Source: Antiquaquibacter oligotrophicus
Lineage (GTDB): Bacteria > Actinomycetota > Actinomycetes > Actinomycetales > Microbacteriaceae
DNA length: 64,000 nt
Direction of reading: 5' to 3'
Assembly: GCF_020535405.1 (NCBI RefSeq)
Contig: NZ_CP085036.1
Location: forward strand, 1,984,001 to 2,048,000
In this document: piece by piece, positions 37,185-46,584 of the stretch
Position numbering within the stretch: the stretch's first letter is position 1
How the letters are laid out: every line of letters starts with the position of its first letter
The notes under the pieces: model-generated
Told to the model about the DNA's origin: nothing
The model's input: only the letters and a program-made list of their open reading frames with translations
The model's database searches: none
Program-made: the position numbers and the translations under genes

Positions 37185-38284
37185 TTCTTCCTTGCCCCCT
37201 GGTGGTTATTGACTTCGGAAATGTTCTTGCGCGCGATCAACCCGTGAATCTCGGATTCAACAGCATCGAGCTGGGCCTGGGCGGCGAGCATCAGCGATGT
37301 CAAAGAGGCTCTTCGGCTCGCTGCTTCGATTGCGAACTTTGCAACAGCGTCTCCCGTGGCTTGCGATAGGTTCAGCGAGACGCCCGTGTAACCAATCGCC
37401 GCGAAATGCTCTTCGGCTTTACTCGGGGCGTGTTCCGTAATTTCGAGAGGGACCGACCCAGCGCAGGACGCGAGAATTAGGACGTGCAGGCGATCGCTGA
37501 TCACCAGCGAACTCTGACCGTACAAAGCGCGTACGTACCTTTCCTGTTCGAGATCTGAGCGAGATCCCCAGGGGTCCAACCGCGCGTCCGCGCCAAGATC
37601 CGACAGCCGAGTCGCAATTTCGCGCGACCGGTCCTCATCTTCGCGGACCTGACTGAGGGTGATGACTTTTCGGTCTCCGACGACTTGAGCGATCGCGGCG
37701 AACCACGCGTCGCTGGGAAAGTCGCGTTTTGCCCGCATGCTGATGATCACCCCCGACCGCCGATCGAGGTCGTTATCTATCTGGAGCGCCTCTTGGAATG
37801 CCGTGTCAGGAGTCGAGCGCCCCACGCCCATGGCGTCAGTGCATCGTGGAACTCTCCACAGGGTCAAATCCGACAGTTTGCATCCCGTTCGGTGGATCGC
37901 GATTGTCAGTCGGTCGGAATTTCTTGCAAAGGCGCGAGGCGGGCGGATCACAATGCCACCACGTGCCTTAGCGACGAGAGTGAGGACGAGGAACGCAAGC
38001 TCGTGCTTCCTCGCACGTTGACTTAAAGGAACCTGACCCGGGTCTAGGACCAGAATGGGCCGTCGGCTCAGCGCCAAGAGACGGACCCATCTCCTAAACT
38101 GATTGGCTTTATAAGCGATCTCGCTCTGCCGGAGCTGGAGTTCTTCAATCCAACCAGCCGGAGCATTCCCCACGTAGGCGTGGACCTCGCCTGATTCGCG
38201 AACCCAGCCGAGAACTCTCCGCCTGATTACTGCATCCCCAGTGTTGCCGTATGCGCCTGTAAGTATGACAAATACCTTGTTCAT
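37181..38284 (-). CDS. Polysaccharide pyruvyl transferase family protein, copy 2
   Basis: 367 residues. The start KVFVILTGAYGNTGDAVIRR and the motif VISDRLHVLILASCAG (~residue 265) are shared with the copy at 32705, and similarity continues through VHAYVG...GW and IRPPRAF. The two copies lie on opposite strands in converging operons, so they are diverged duplicates, not a recent tandem. The flippase gene ends 6 bases upstream and the nitroreductase starts within its stop codon. Confidence 0.85.
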   Translation of the reverse strand: MNKVFVILTGAYGNTGDAVIRRRVLGWVRESGEVHAYVGNAPAGWIEELQLRQSEIAYKANQFRRWVRLLALSRRPILVLDPGQVPLSQRARKHELAFLVLTLVAKARGGIVIRPPRAFARNSDRLTIAIHRTGCKLSDLTLWRVPRCTDAMGVGRSTPDTAFQEALQIDNDLDRRSGVIISMRAKRDFPSDAWFAAIAQVVGDRKVITLSQVREDEDRSREIATRLSDLGADARLDPWGSRSDLEQERYVRALYGQSSLVISDRLHVLILASCAGSVPLEITEHAPSKAEEHFAAIGYTGVSLNLSQATGDAVAKFAIEAASRRASLTSLMLAAQAQLDAVESEIHGLIARKNISEVNNHQGARKK

Positions 38285-38290
38285 TCAGTC

Positions 38291-39568
38291 CTAATTCGTA
38301 TCTGTGGGTGTCGAGGTTGCGGAGCCGTTTGGCCGGCGGCGCAAAGTCGCAGTTAAGCGAACCGCGAGTGTGGCCGCTTGCACGACGAGGCTTGCCGTCA
38401 CTGCGAATGCCGCCCCGGTCGCCCCCCATTGGTTTGCGCCAATGGCCACTCCGGCGAGCGCAATTACGGCGAACGTGGTCGAGGTTACCGCCACTGCGCG
38501 CTTATTCCCCGTGCTCTGCAAGATGGCTTGCAGCAAGGAGATGGCCGACCAAAGCGGCAGAGCTGCGACCGTTACCTGTACTGCCGGAATAGCTGGTACG
38601 TATTCCTTCCCTAGCCCGAACTGCACCGCCCACGGCGTCAGGACCACCAGTGCAACAGCTAGTACGAGGGTGGCAAGCACCATAATTCCCGACAGCTTGA
38701 GGAACGGCTTCATCGACCGAGAGTTGGCGTGAGCGCGAGTCGCTTCCGGCATGAGAACAACGGATAAAGAATTGGGCAGAATTCGAAGCGGGTTAGTGAG
38801 CCGACTCCCCGAAGAGTAGAACCCTGCTTGCGTCGGTCCCGCTGCCAAGCCCACTAAGAGCGAGTCCAGGTTTCGCGCCTGTGTCGCCATCGAATGGACC
38901 CAATATGGCGAACTGGACCGAAGGAGCTTTGCGAAGGATAGCGAGGATCTGGGTGCAACGCGGCGCCTGATGAACACATTGGCAAATATTGCGGATGCAG
39001 CGCACGAGGTCGCCTCCGCTAGTGCAAACGCGAGAATCGGATTCAGGCCGATCCCGATTCCGGTCGCGATTATCCCCACCGAAAGTGCGCGTCGCGCCAG
39101 AAGATTACTGACATTGATCCATGCGTCGCCGTCCGCGATAAGTATCGACAATCGATTGTCCGCGTTTCGCTGAGCACCGATCCAGACGGCGAGCGGGAGC
39201 AGGAGCAAGTAGGTCGGCGTGGCGAGCCAGCCTAGGAGGAGAACGGTGGCCCCTGTCACAGCCCCCAAGATCGTGGAGGTCACATTGTTGAACCGCAGGC
39301 CGACTGCGATGTCTCCACTACCCGGGCGGGCGGCTCGTTCGCGAATGACGAACGTAGAGACGCCCCCATCAATGACCGTTTGAGCAACTGCTGCGACTCC
39401 GAGAAACGCTGCAAGAACTCCGAAATCCCCAGGGCTAACCGACCGAGCTACTAGTACGAGCCCGAACGCTTGGAGCACCGCGGCCAGGATGCGACCGCTC
39501 GAAACCCAAGCGAACTGGTGGGCCACCCCTTTGCGAGGCTTCTTGGCTTCACCTGCACTCATTAGCAT
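38291..39568 (-). CDS. Polysaccharide flippase (Wzx-like, MOP superfamily)
   Basis: 425 residues, ATG 39568 or 39562. Around 12 hydrophobic segments with the start pattern of lipid-linked oligosaccharide flippases (FAWVSSGRILAAVLQAFGLVLVARSVSPGDFG, split here by position ~20-50). It would turn lipid-linked repeat units across the membrane for the polymerase at 34831. The tail is hydrophilic (RRRPNGSATSTPTDTN). It is in the eight-gene minus-strand operon. Confidence 0.88.
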   Translation of the reverse strand: MLMSAGEAKKPRKGVAHQFAWVSSGRILAAVLQAFGLVLVARSVSPGDFGVLAAFLGVAAVAQTVIDGGVSTFVIRERAARPGSGDIAVGLRFNNVTSTILGAVTGATVLLLGWLATPTYLLLLPLAVWIGAQRNADNRLSILIADGDAWINVSNLLARRALSVGIIATGIGIGLNPILAFALAEATSCAASAIFANVFIRRRVAPRSSLSFAKLLRSSSPYWVHSMATQARNLDSLLVGLAAGPTQAGFYSSGSRLTNPLRILPNSLSVVLMPEATRAHANSRSMKPFLKLSGIMVLATLVLAVALVVLTPWAVQFGLGKEYVPAIPAVQVTVAALPLWSAISLLQAILQSTGNKRAVAVTSTTFAVIALAGVAIGANQWGATGAAFAVTASLVVQAATLAVRLTATLRRRPNGSATSTPTDTN

Positions 39569-39616
39569 CCTGATCCAGGGGTTTTCCAGTCACTCGATGG
39601 GACGGGACGTGTCGTC

Positions 39617-40756
39617 TCATTGGGTTAGACCCGACAGCACGCCGTTCACGAAACGCCCAGCACTCGCTTCCGCCGAAAATTCTCGACCTCGATCTAGTGC
39701 GCCAGCCGCTAGCGCTGCCAGTCTGGCTCGGTCCTTGACGAGCGAGTCGATCCCCGCGGCATAAGAATCAACCGAGAATGAGGTCCACAGCGAATCCTCT
39801 CCGGCGGATAAGTAATCCGCCTCCGGAGCGTGGTAAGGGTAATTAGTGGTGATGACGGGGATGCCTAAAGCGAGAGCATCGACCGCGACAAGGCCTATTC
39901 GTCCAGGCATGAGTACCGCATCTACAACTGTTGAAATGCGCGCGAGGTCCTCCGTATCCAGTCTGCCGACCAACCTGACATATGGGCGTGCTGAAGCCAT
40001 TTTTTCGACTAAATCACTGTCGGGGCCTGCTCCAGCTAGCAAGAGCACGAAGTCTCGATTTTCCGAGAACACCTTGTCGGCGGCTTCAAACAGGAAGGGG
40101 AGTTCTTTCGGGCCATCAAACGCCCCAACGAACAAACCGACGAAGCGCCCTCCGAGCCCAAAACGCTCGCGAATCGACTTGGACTCTGTGGTAGAAACGA
40201 GCGCCTTGGCAGCGACAAGTCTCGTCGTGTCTGTAGTGTTCACGACAACTGTGACTTTTTCGGGATCGTTGCCGCGGAGAACCAGATGTTCTTTCCCACT
40301 CTCGGTGTACGAAAAAAGATGGTGGGAACGCTTGCACAACCACGCTTCGATCGAGCCGTCAATCGCATTGTTTCCCGCCGTGTAGTTCTTTCCATGCCCC
40401 CACAACATGAGACGAACTTGCGGATCGAGCGCCAGCAGATAAGTTTCGAGATTAGTGCTCGCCAGACCGGCGACGACCGCAGCTGAACGCCGCGCCCGCC
40501 CCATGATGTTTCGGAATGTCACGTTTCGTCGTCCGAAACTCGCCCGGTGTTGCGCGACCGGCACGGACCAGCGACCCTCAGCAGAGTTTCCTCGAGCGGC
40601 GACGCGACCCCGTGGAGACGCATGCCAGACCTCGAGTTTGTAACCGTGTTCGGCAAGTTGCTCGTCGATTGCGTCGAAGAGTCCTACGCGGTAGTTGGGC
40701 ACAAAGGGCTGGACGATGCCGATAACGTTAGAACCCATTCGGTTGCGCTCAGCCAT
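39617..40756 (-). CDS. Glycosyltransferase, GT4-like
   Basis: 379 residues from ATG 40756; longer starts at 40771 and 40804 overlap the previous gene more. GT-B fold: VQPFVPNYRVGLFDAIDEQL at the start, LFVGAFDGPKELPFLFEAAD mid-protein and the nucleotide-sugar site region LMPGRIGLVAVDALALGIPV. It adds a sugar to the repeat unit; specificity is unknown. The start overlaps the stop of the upstream glycosyltransferase gene by 8 bases. Confidence 0.85.
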   Translation of the reverse strand: MAERNRMGSNVIGIVQPFVPNYRVGLFDAIDEQLAEHGYKLEVWHASPRGRVAARGNSAEGRWSVPVAQHRASFGRRNVTFRNIMGRARRSAAVVAGLASTNLETYLLALDPQVRLMLWGHGKNYTAGNNAIDGSIEAWLCKRSHHLFSYTESGKEHLVLRGNDPEKVTVVVNTTDTTRLVAAKALVSTTESKSIRERFGLGGRFVGLFVGAFDGPKELPFLFEAADKVFSENRDFVLLLAGAGPDSDLVEKMASARPYVRLVGRLDTEDLARISTVVDAVLMPGRIGLVAVDALALGIPVITTNYPYHAPEADYLSAGEDSLWTSFSVDSYAAGIDSLVKDRARLAALAAGALDRGREFSAEASAGRFVNGVLSGLTQ

Positions 40757-41867
40757 TGCTTTGCCTTGCATCTTGATAAAGCCTTTCGAGTCCAAGCGCG
40801 ACATCCTTGATGTCCAGTTCGCTTAGTAGGTAGTCGTGAGCCCCCTGACGAAGCTGTTCCGCCACCTGATCGCTATCGAGCACAGATCGAACTGCCTCCG
40901 CCAACTGCTCGGGGCTGCCGTCCGTAACTAGCGCCGCACCGTAGTTTCGGGCGGCTTCCGCGATCCCCAACGAGTCAGTGCACACCGTCGGAGTGCCTGC
41001 GGCGAAGGCCTCCAACATCGTCATGGGAAATATCTCGCCCACCGAGGGCAAGACGTAGACGCGAGCGGCGTGGAGTCGAGACCTCGCATCTTCTGGCCGC
41101 AAGCCGTCCTCGATTTGAATCGCTGGACTTCCGATGCGGTCAATGAGCATTCGAACAGCTGAGCCATCGCCCTCGTCCGGTCCAACGACCGAGAACTGAA
41201 GGCTCGGGTAATCGGGAGCGAGAAGCTCGGCCATGTGGACGAACGCCTGCGCGCGCTTTCTCGGATGTAACCGGGCGAGGAACAAAACCTCCTGCTCGCG
41301 ATCACCGTAACTTGGAAGAGGTGCGATCTGGACTCCATTGGCGATTCTTGCTATCGAAGCGGACTCGCAAAGTGCCCTGATCTCAGCCTCTTCGTTGCGA
41401 GTCAGGCAGAACACATTTTGAGCCCCCTCCAGTAGGCGCTTTGTCATCAACGAGTCGACTATGGGGGCGAGCGGGTGTTTCGAACCATCGATCATGCCGT
41501 GTGGTTGCGCAAAGTACGGAACACGGTCCCGTTGGAACTGATGCGCGGCTGGCAGCGTCACCATATCGCGAGCGAGGTGGATATGAGCAACGTCAAAGTG
41601 CCGGGCGCGATCCTTCAGGTGGCTGCGAAGTTCAGGCGAGTGCATTCCGGCAAAACCTAGCTTTGACGAGAATCTTCTGGCTGGAAAAAGCACTTCCTCG
41701 TAGCCGTCGACGACAAGGCGTTTCGGGCGGTCAATGTCGGAGGCAGCTAGCAGCGAGACTTCATGACCTAACTCGGCGAGTGCGGCACAATGTGCTCGCG
41801 CCACCGTGACGGGCCCTCCGAATGCTCCGTCGCTGGAAATGTAAGTCACGACGTGCGCAATCTTCAT
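40749..41867 (-). CDS. Glycosyltransferase family 4
   Basis: 372 residues from ATG 41867 (MKIAHVVTYISSDGAFGGPV). The GT4 features are complete: the Gly-rich acceptor loop, VLFLARLHPRKRAQAFVHMA at mid-protein and the EX7E-type region VGEIFPMTMLEAFAAGTPTV with both Glu. Starts 10 bases after the acetyltransferase gene ends. It acts on the cytoplasmic face on the growing lipid-linked unit. Confidence 0.9.
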   Translation of the reverse strand: MKIAHVVTYISSDGAFGGPVTVARAHCAALAELGHEVSLLAASDIDRPKRLVVDGYEEVLFPARRFSSKLGFAGMHSPELRSHLKDRARHFDVAHIHLARDMVTLPAAHQFQRDRVPYFAQPHGMIDGSKHPLAPIVDSLMTKRLLEGAQNVFCLTRNEEAEIRALCESASIARIANGVQIAPLPSYGDREQEVLFLARLHPRKRAQAFVHMAELLAPDYPSLQFSVVGPDEGDGSAVRMLIDRIGSPAIQIEDGLRPEDARSRLHAARVYVLPSVGEIFPMTMLEAFAAGTPTVCTDSLGIAEAARNYGAALVTDGSPEQLAEAVRSVLDSDQVAEQLRQGAHDYLLSELDIKDVALGLERLYQDARQSNG

Positions 41868-41877
41868 CGTCTTGCCC

Positions 41878-42426
41878 TCACGATTCACGTCTCTCGCGCG
41901 GGACAACGGTCGAACTCGGGGCGAGGACGATCGAATTCGGCGCGACATCCTTGCGAACGACAGCTGTCGCTCCGATGATTGAGTCCGCGCCGATTTTGAC
42001 TCCACGTAGCACGGTGGCCCGTGTAGCAATCCAAACGCCATCCTCAACGCTGATTGGTTGGTTGTCGAATTCGAAAGTCGGCGACCGGTAGTCATGACTG
42101 CCAGTGCACAGGAAGGCGCTTTGCGAAATGCAAACGTTCGATCCGATCGAAATTGGCTCGAGGTTCAACAGCCACGCATCCACACCAATCCAGACATCGT
42201 CGCCGATCCGCAGCTTCCAAGGCCAGTGGATTCGCACGTGTTCACGGATTAGAACGCCCCTCCCAATCCGCGCGCCGAAGAGGCGGAGTAGCGAGACGCG
42301 CAGCACGGAAGGGCACCATGTTCGGCGCACGATCAGGGAGGAAGTCACTACCCACGCGGCCTGCCACAGGACCCCACGCCCCTTGTCGTATCCGGAACCC
42401 GAAAAGCCAGCGAGTCTGAAACTCAC
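41878..42426 (-). CDS. WcaF-like sugar O-acetyltransferase
   Basis: 182 residues, GTG start that overlaps the upstream stop by 4 bases. Left-handed beta-helix hexapeptide repeats run from ~55 to 165 (IGDDVWIGVDAWLLN, IGSNVCISQSAF, VEDGVWIATRATVL), with the active-site His in CTGSHDYRSP. It resembles WcaF of colanic acid synthesis and would acetylate a sugar of the repeat unit with acetyl-CoA. Confidence 0.88.
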   Translation of the reverse strand: MSFRLAGFSGSGYDKGRGVLWQAAWVVTSSLIVRRTWCPSVLRVSLLRLFGARIGRGVLIREHVRIHWPWKLRIGDDVWIGVDAWLLNLEPISIGSNVCISQSAFLCTGSHDYRSPTFEFDNQPISVEDGVWIATRATVLRGVKIGADSIIGATAVVRKDVAPNSIVLAPSSTVVPRERRES

Positions 42427-43682
42427 GTCATGTCCCCTAGGCGTTGTGCGAATGAGACGTAGCGCGACCTAGCCCCGGCCGCGGAGTAGCGAGTCTTGTG
42501 CATAGCTACAGATCTCTTGCCCAGTTCGACTGCGAAATCGATATCGTCGGCCAACAATGTGGCGGCGTTCAACAACTCCACCGCTGAACCCGGGCGGGTC
42601 ATCAACGCCGCGGAGTCCGCGCTGAGCACTGCGTGAGTGATCCCGCTCGGCTCAACTGCTGCAATGATCGCTCGATTTGCGCTGGAGTAAGAGGTGAGCT
42701 TGCTTGGCAAGGACATTTCGAGAACACCAGGTCGTTCATTCAACAACAGAGCATCGGCCGCAGCGAGCGCAAACGGATAATCCTCGGCGTTCAAAGGGTC
42801 GACAAATCGGAGCGTTGGGAGGTCTCCAGCCAGCTCCTTGAGCGCGGAACGTTGATTTCCATCTCCGACGAGGACGAAAGTTACTGGTGAACCCTGCGCG
42901 AATGAGAGGCGAGCCGCATCCACGACTGTCTCAAGGCCCTGTTTCATCCCCATGTTGCCGGTGTGCACCACTAAATAGTCTTCGGAGGGCCATCCGAGCC
43001 TTCGCCGCGCGGTGTCTTTCGTTGCATCTGTGGGGGTGATGTGCGTGAAGTTGGGAACATCTGCGATTCGGTGAGCGGCCACGCCGCGGGCTGTCAGAAC
43101 CCGTCCGAATTGGGGAGTAATAACTCCGACCGTGTCAGCTTTGCGCAGCAGCGAGTACTCGTAGTTAGCGATAGCTCTGGAAGCCGAGCCTCCAGTGGTT
43201 CCCGATTCCACGGCAGCATTGCCTGTGAGATCTTGCACGACGACGCCTAGTGGTCGCCTCTTTTTCCCATATACGCCCGCCGCGAGCCCGGATAGCGACG
43301 GTGTAACGGCAATTATCACGTCGGAATTGTCGCCTCTGACGGTCGAAGCGGCACGCGCAAGAAAACTCGCTTCCATGCGACCGCGCTCGATCAGATTCGT
43401 GCGCGAAGGTATGTGATGCCTTAGGCGCGTGACCTTGACGCCTGAGTTCACCTCGGCCCACCGCGAACCCTTCCGGTACTGAGGATCTTTTAGTTTCCAC
43501 TCCGGATAATGCGGAAGTCCCGTGATGACGTGCACTTCAGCTCCAGCGTCGCGAATTGATTCCGCCAAAGCGGTGTTGTAAGGCGCGATTCCCGTCGAGT
43601 CCGGCGCGTAATTAATGCCCACCAAACAAACTCTCAGCCCAGAAAGCAGAGAGGTCCCCCCATGAGTCCCCATGCGATTCAT
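42423..43682 (-). CDS. WcaI/WbuB-like glycosyltransferase family 4
   Basis: 419 residues from ATG 43682 (alternative 43673); the longer open frame overlaps the YdcF gene and is unlikely. It opens VCLVGINYAPDSTGIAPYN and has GLPHYPEWK, HTGNMGMKQGLETVVDAA and LPSKLTSYSSANRAIIAAV, all typical of colanic-acid-type WcaI or WbuB enzymes that add fucose or a related deoxysugar. The GDP-fucose synthase at 46585 would supply such a donor. Confidence 0.88.
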   Translation of the reverse strand: MNRMGTHGGTSLLSGLRVCLVGINYAPDSTGIAPYNTALAESIRDAGAEVHVITGLPHYPEWKLKDPQYRKGSRWAEVNSGVKVTRLRHHIPSRTNLIERGRMEASFLARAASTVRGDNSDVIIAVTPSLSGLAAGVYGKKRRPLGVVVQDLTGNAAVESGTTGGSASRAIANYEYSLLRKADTVGVITPQFGRVLTARGVAAHRIADVPNFTHITPTDATKDTARRRLGWPSEDYLVVHTGNMGMKQGLETVVDAARLSFAQGSPVTFVLVGDGNQRSALKELAGDLPTLRFVDPLNAEDYPFALAAADALLLNERPGVLEMSLPSKLTSYSSANRAIIAAVEPSGITHAVLSADSAALMTRPGSAVELLNAATLLADDIDFAVELGKRSVAMHKTRYSAAGARSRYVSFAQRLGDMT

Positions 43683-43734
43683 TCTGGCGCAAAAAAGTTT
43701 CCGGCTCGTGAACGGTGATTCAAGCCGTGGCTTG

Positions 43735-44259
43735 CTAGCAATCAGGATGAAGCCAGGCTTTGAAGAAGGCTCCTGTTTGATAGAGGTACTGATGGATCCA
43801 CTCACTGATGTCATATTGCGACCAATAGGAGACCATCAGGAGCTCCCCGCTAAAGCAGCGAGACATGAGCATGCGAGCGCGAGTTATGTGTGCAGTAGTG
43901 GTGACAACGAGTGCACTGTCCCAGCTATGGATCTCGGCTAATCGAGCGAATTCTTGCGCTTCGCCTTGCGTGGTCGAGGGGTCTGGACGAAAACAGATCA
44001 CATATGTCCGGGTGCAGGCGCCGCGACCGGTTTCTGTCGGCGTCGAAAGAACGAGAGTGCTTGCAAGGCCGGCTTCGACGTATCGTTCCCCCAGGCGGAG
44101 GTTCCAGGTATTAATCGGCCCGAGCAGGAACACCGCATCGACAGTTCGCGGTTTATCGGTTTTGGGGAAGACGTAGACAGGAAGTCCGGCAAATACAACG
44201 ACGGCAAACGAAGCGCCGACCCAGGCGAGCGCTATCCCCACGCGTCCTACAAGCCTCAT
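43735..44259 (-). CDS. YdcF/DUF218 family membrane-anchored protein, copy 1
   Basis: 174 residues from ATG 44259, with GGGGA upstream; an ATG at 44280 adds seven residues. One N-terminal membrane helix (LVGRVGIALAWVGASFAVVVFAG, residues ~2-24) is followed by a DUF218 domain: AVFLLGPINTWNLRLGERYVEAG, LVLSTPTETG, STTQGEAQEFARLA and ALVVTTTAHITRARML. Family members are linked to wall-polymer metabolism, without a clear reaction. First gene of the minus-strand operon, divergent from the tyrosine kinase. A close paralogue at 48863 shares its Cys positions, including a C-terminal Cys. Confidence 0.8.
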   Translation of the reverse strand: MRLVGRVGIALAWVGASFAVVVFAGLPVYVFPKTDKPRTVDAVFLLGPINTWNLRLGERYVEAGLASTLVLSTPTETGRGACTRTYVICFRPDPSTTQGEAQEFARLAEIHSWDSALVVTTTAHITRARMLMSRCFSGELLMVSYWSQYDISEWIHQYLYQTGAFFKAWLHPDC

Positions 44260-44447
44260 TGACCATCCCCGATACATCAAAGCCGCCCTGCGAGTCAGCG
44301 GCGGTCCGCGTCAGCGAGTAGTAGTCCGCGTTCTGGGCGCGCCTCGCTGGCTTCGTTCCGCATATCTTCATCAGCAGCCTATTGTTGTGAGCATTGGGGC
44401 GCTTCGGATTATGAAATCCGAGTCGGACGGAACCGGAAGGTGAGTCG

Positions 44448-45845
44448 TTGGAACTTCGGGATTACATCCGGATAATTCGCAAGGGGTGGGTGCTCATTGT
44501 GCTCTTGACCCTCCTGGGTGCATCGGGGGGGGCTGTCTACTCAATCCTTACAACTCCTAAGTACCAGGCGACCACCGCCTTGTTTATCTCGGTCCGCACT
44601 TCGGGCGACTCGACCACGGGAGAGCTGGTCCAGGGAAATACGTTCGCTCAGGGAAAGGTCAAGTCCTACGCCGTCGTAGCCCAGAGCCCGAGAGTCCTTG
44701 AGCCCGTAATTGAAGATCTGAACTTGGACGTATCCGCCAAGGCGCTTGCGGCGCAAGTGTCGACGTCTTCTCCGCTTGACACCACCGTTCTGGAAATCAC
44801 AGTTAGTGACGGCGATCCAGTTATGGCAGCGAATATCTCCAACGCCGTCGCTGCAAGCTTCTCGAACGTCGTGGTCAACCAGCTGGAAGCTCCCACCGGG
44901 GGCCAGCCGAGCCTCGTGACAATCGAGCCGATCGAGCCGGCAATGGTGCCTGAGGTTCCCTATCTGCCCAATACCCGCGTCAACCTCGTGCTCGGTTTCC
45001 TCGTAGGTCTCGCGCTGGGCTTGGGTGCCGCAATTCTCCGTCACGTCCTCGACACCCGAATTCATGGGCCACAAGAGGTGCAAGTCGTGACCGAGGCACC
45101 GGTTCTCGGCGGTATCGGGTTTGATCCTGAGGCGAAGAAGCGACCTCTCATTGTGCACGCGGATCCGCGTAGTTCTCGAGCGGAGTCTTTCCGTGCGCTG
45201 CGCACCAACCTCCAGTTCGTGCAGCTCGACTCGGGTCCGCGAGTGTTCGTCGTGACATCGTCCGTTCCTGGTGAAGGCAAGACCACGACCACAGCCAACC
45301 TCGCTATCGCGCTCGCCGAGACCGGCGCGCGTGTGGCGGTCGTCGACGGTGATCTTCGTCGTCCTGCGCTTGCCGACTACATGGGGCTCGAAGGTGCGGT
45401 CGGACTCACGGACGTGCTCATTGGGCGCGCCGACCTCAAGGACGTTCTACAGAAGTGGGGCCGCAACGACCTGTTCGTGTTGCCAGCGGGGCGCATTCCT
45501 CCGAACCCGAGTGAGTTGCTCGGGTCGGCGGGAATGGCCAAGGTGATTGCAGAGCTCGGCAAGACGTTCAACTTCGTACTGATTGACGCGCCGCCACTGC
45601 TGCCCGTCACGGATGCCGCGGTGCTCTCCAAGTTCACGACCGGCGCCATCGTCATTGTTGCGGCTGGCCGCACCAAGCGCACCGAGCTTGCCGCCGCGCT
45701 TCGCTCCTTCGAGCACATCGAGAGCAAGGTGCTTGGCGTTGTGCTCACGATGCTGCCGACCAAGGGGCCGGACTCGTACGGCTACGGAAACTACTACGGT
45801 GGCTACTCGGACGTCGACACGTCCAAGCCTCAGCTGAAGGCCTGA
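44448..45845 (+). CDS. Polysaccharide co-polymerase/tyrosine autokinase (Wzc-like)
   Basis: 465 residues. TTG start at 44448, with GGAAGG about 9 bases upstream; no ATG or GTG fits. A Wzz domain (~1-200) has two membrane helices (IRKGWVLIVLLTLLGASGG and VNLVLGFLVGLALGLGAAIL). The BY-kinase domain has Walker A GEGKTT at 275-280, Walker A' VAVVDGDLRRP and Walker B FVLIDAPPLL. The C-terminus is the Tyr cluster YGYGNYYGGY that is autophosphorylated. It sets chain length and export, opposed by the phosphatase encoded next. Confidence 0.95.
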   Translation: MELRDYIRIIRKGWVLIVLLTLLGASGGAVYSILTTPKYQATTALFISVRTSGDSTTGELVQGNTFAQGKVKSYAVVAQSPRVLEPVIEDLNLDVSAKALAAQVSTSSPLDTTVLEITVSDGDPVMAANISNAVAASFSNVVVNQLEAPTGGQPSLVTIEPIEPAMVPEVPYLPNTRVNLVLGFLVGLALGLGAAILRHVLDTRIHGPQEVQVVTEAPVLGGIGFDPEAKKRPLIVHADPRSSRAESFRALRTNLQFVQLDSGPRVFVVTSSVPGEGKTTTTANLAIALAETGARVAVVDGDLRRPALADYMGLEGAVGLTDVLIGRADLKDVLQKWGRNDLFVLPAGRIPPNPSELLGSAGMAKVIAELGKTFNFVLIDAPPLLPVTDAAVLSKFTTGAIVIVAAGRTKRTELAAALRSFEHIESKVLGVVLTMLPTKGPDSYGYGNYYGGYSDVDTSKPQLKA

Positions 45846-45879
45846 CGCTGCCCGACACCCAAGGAGAGACCCGACTCCC

Positions 45880-46488
45880 ATGGCCCCGTTCCGCATCCTC
45901 ACCGTCTGTACCGGCAACGTCTGCCGTTCACCCATCGCAGAAAACGTGCTGCGCGAGCGACTGAGCGACGTGAAACCGATCGACGTGAGCAGCGCCGGCT
46001 TCATGGCGCTGGTCGGCGACGACATGCCCGAGCAAGCCAAGCGGCTCGCCGAAACTCTCGGCGTCACGCCCCAGAAGCACACGTCGCGGCAGCTGACCGA
46101 GGAGCAGATCCTCGAAGCAGACCTCGTGCTCGCCATGTCGCGCGAACACCGCCGCGAAGTCGTCACCCGTGTACCCCGCGCCAGTCGCTACACGGTAACC
46201 GTGCGCGAGTTCGCGCGGCTCTCCGCCGACCTGGGGGAGTGGGACTTCGTGGACATCACGGCGTTGCCAGATGATGCCGCATCCGAACGTCTCACGGCGC
46301 TTGTCGAACTCATCGCCTCCCGCCGTGGGCAAGTAGAACCCGCAGCCGCGCCGGACGACGACGACGTAGCCGACCCGTTCCAGCAAGACGACGAGCGGTA
46401 CGCCCTGACCGGAAGCCAGCTAGGACCGGCGCTCGAGGAGGTCGAGCGGGTCATCCGGCTTGCGCTCCAGAAACGAGCAATCATCTAA
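45880..46488 (+). CDS. Low-molecular-weight protein tyrosine phosphatase (Wzb-like)
   Basis: 202 residues, ATG with AAGGAGAG upstream. The P-loop CTGNVCRS holds nucleophile Cys10 and Arg16; the general-acid loop is VADPFQQDDERY near residue 165, with the DP pair intact. Typical members are ~150 residues; the extra length is in the middle (~110-160). It removes phosphate from the Tyr tail of the kinase encoded 34 bases upstream, a standard pair in capsule loci. Confidence 0.95.
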   Translation: MAPFRILTVCTGNVCRSPIAENVLRERLSDVKPIDVSSAGFMALVGDDMPEQAKRLAETLGVTPQKHTSRQLTEEQILEADLVLAMSREHRREVVTRVPRASRYTVTVREFARLSADLGEWDFVDITALPDDAASERLTALVELIASRRGQVEPAAAPDDDDVADPFQQDDERYALTGSQLGPALEEVERVIRLALQKRAII

Positions 46489-46584
46489 CCCCCCAAACGG
46501 GTGCCGCGCGGCGGCACTATGCTGAGTGAAAGTCCAACGGTGCGCAGCCGTTGCGACTGCGCACACAAAGCATTTGGGGAGCTT

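Noticed and set aside
29889..44259. Genomic island with integrase and attachment sites
   Set aside because: No integrase or direct-repeat ends were seen, and the tRNA genes in the window do not border this stretch.
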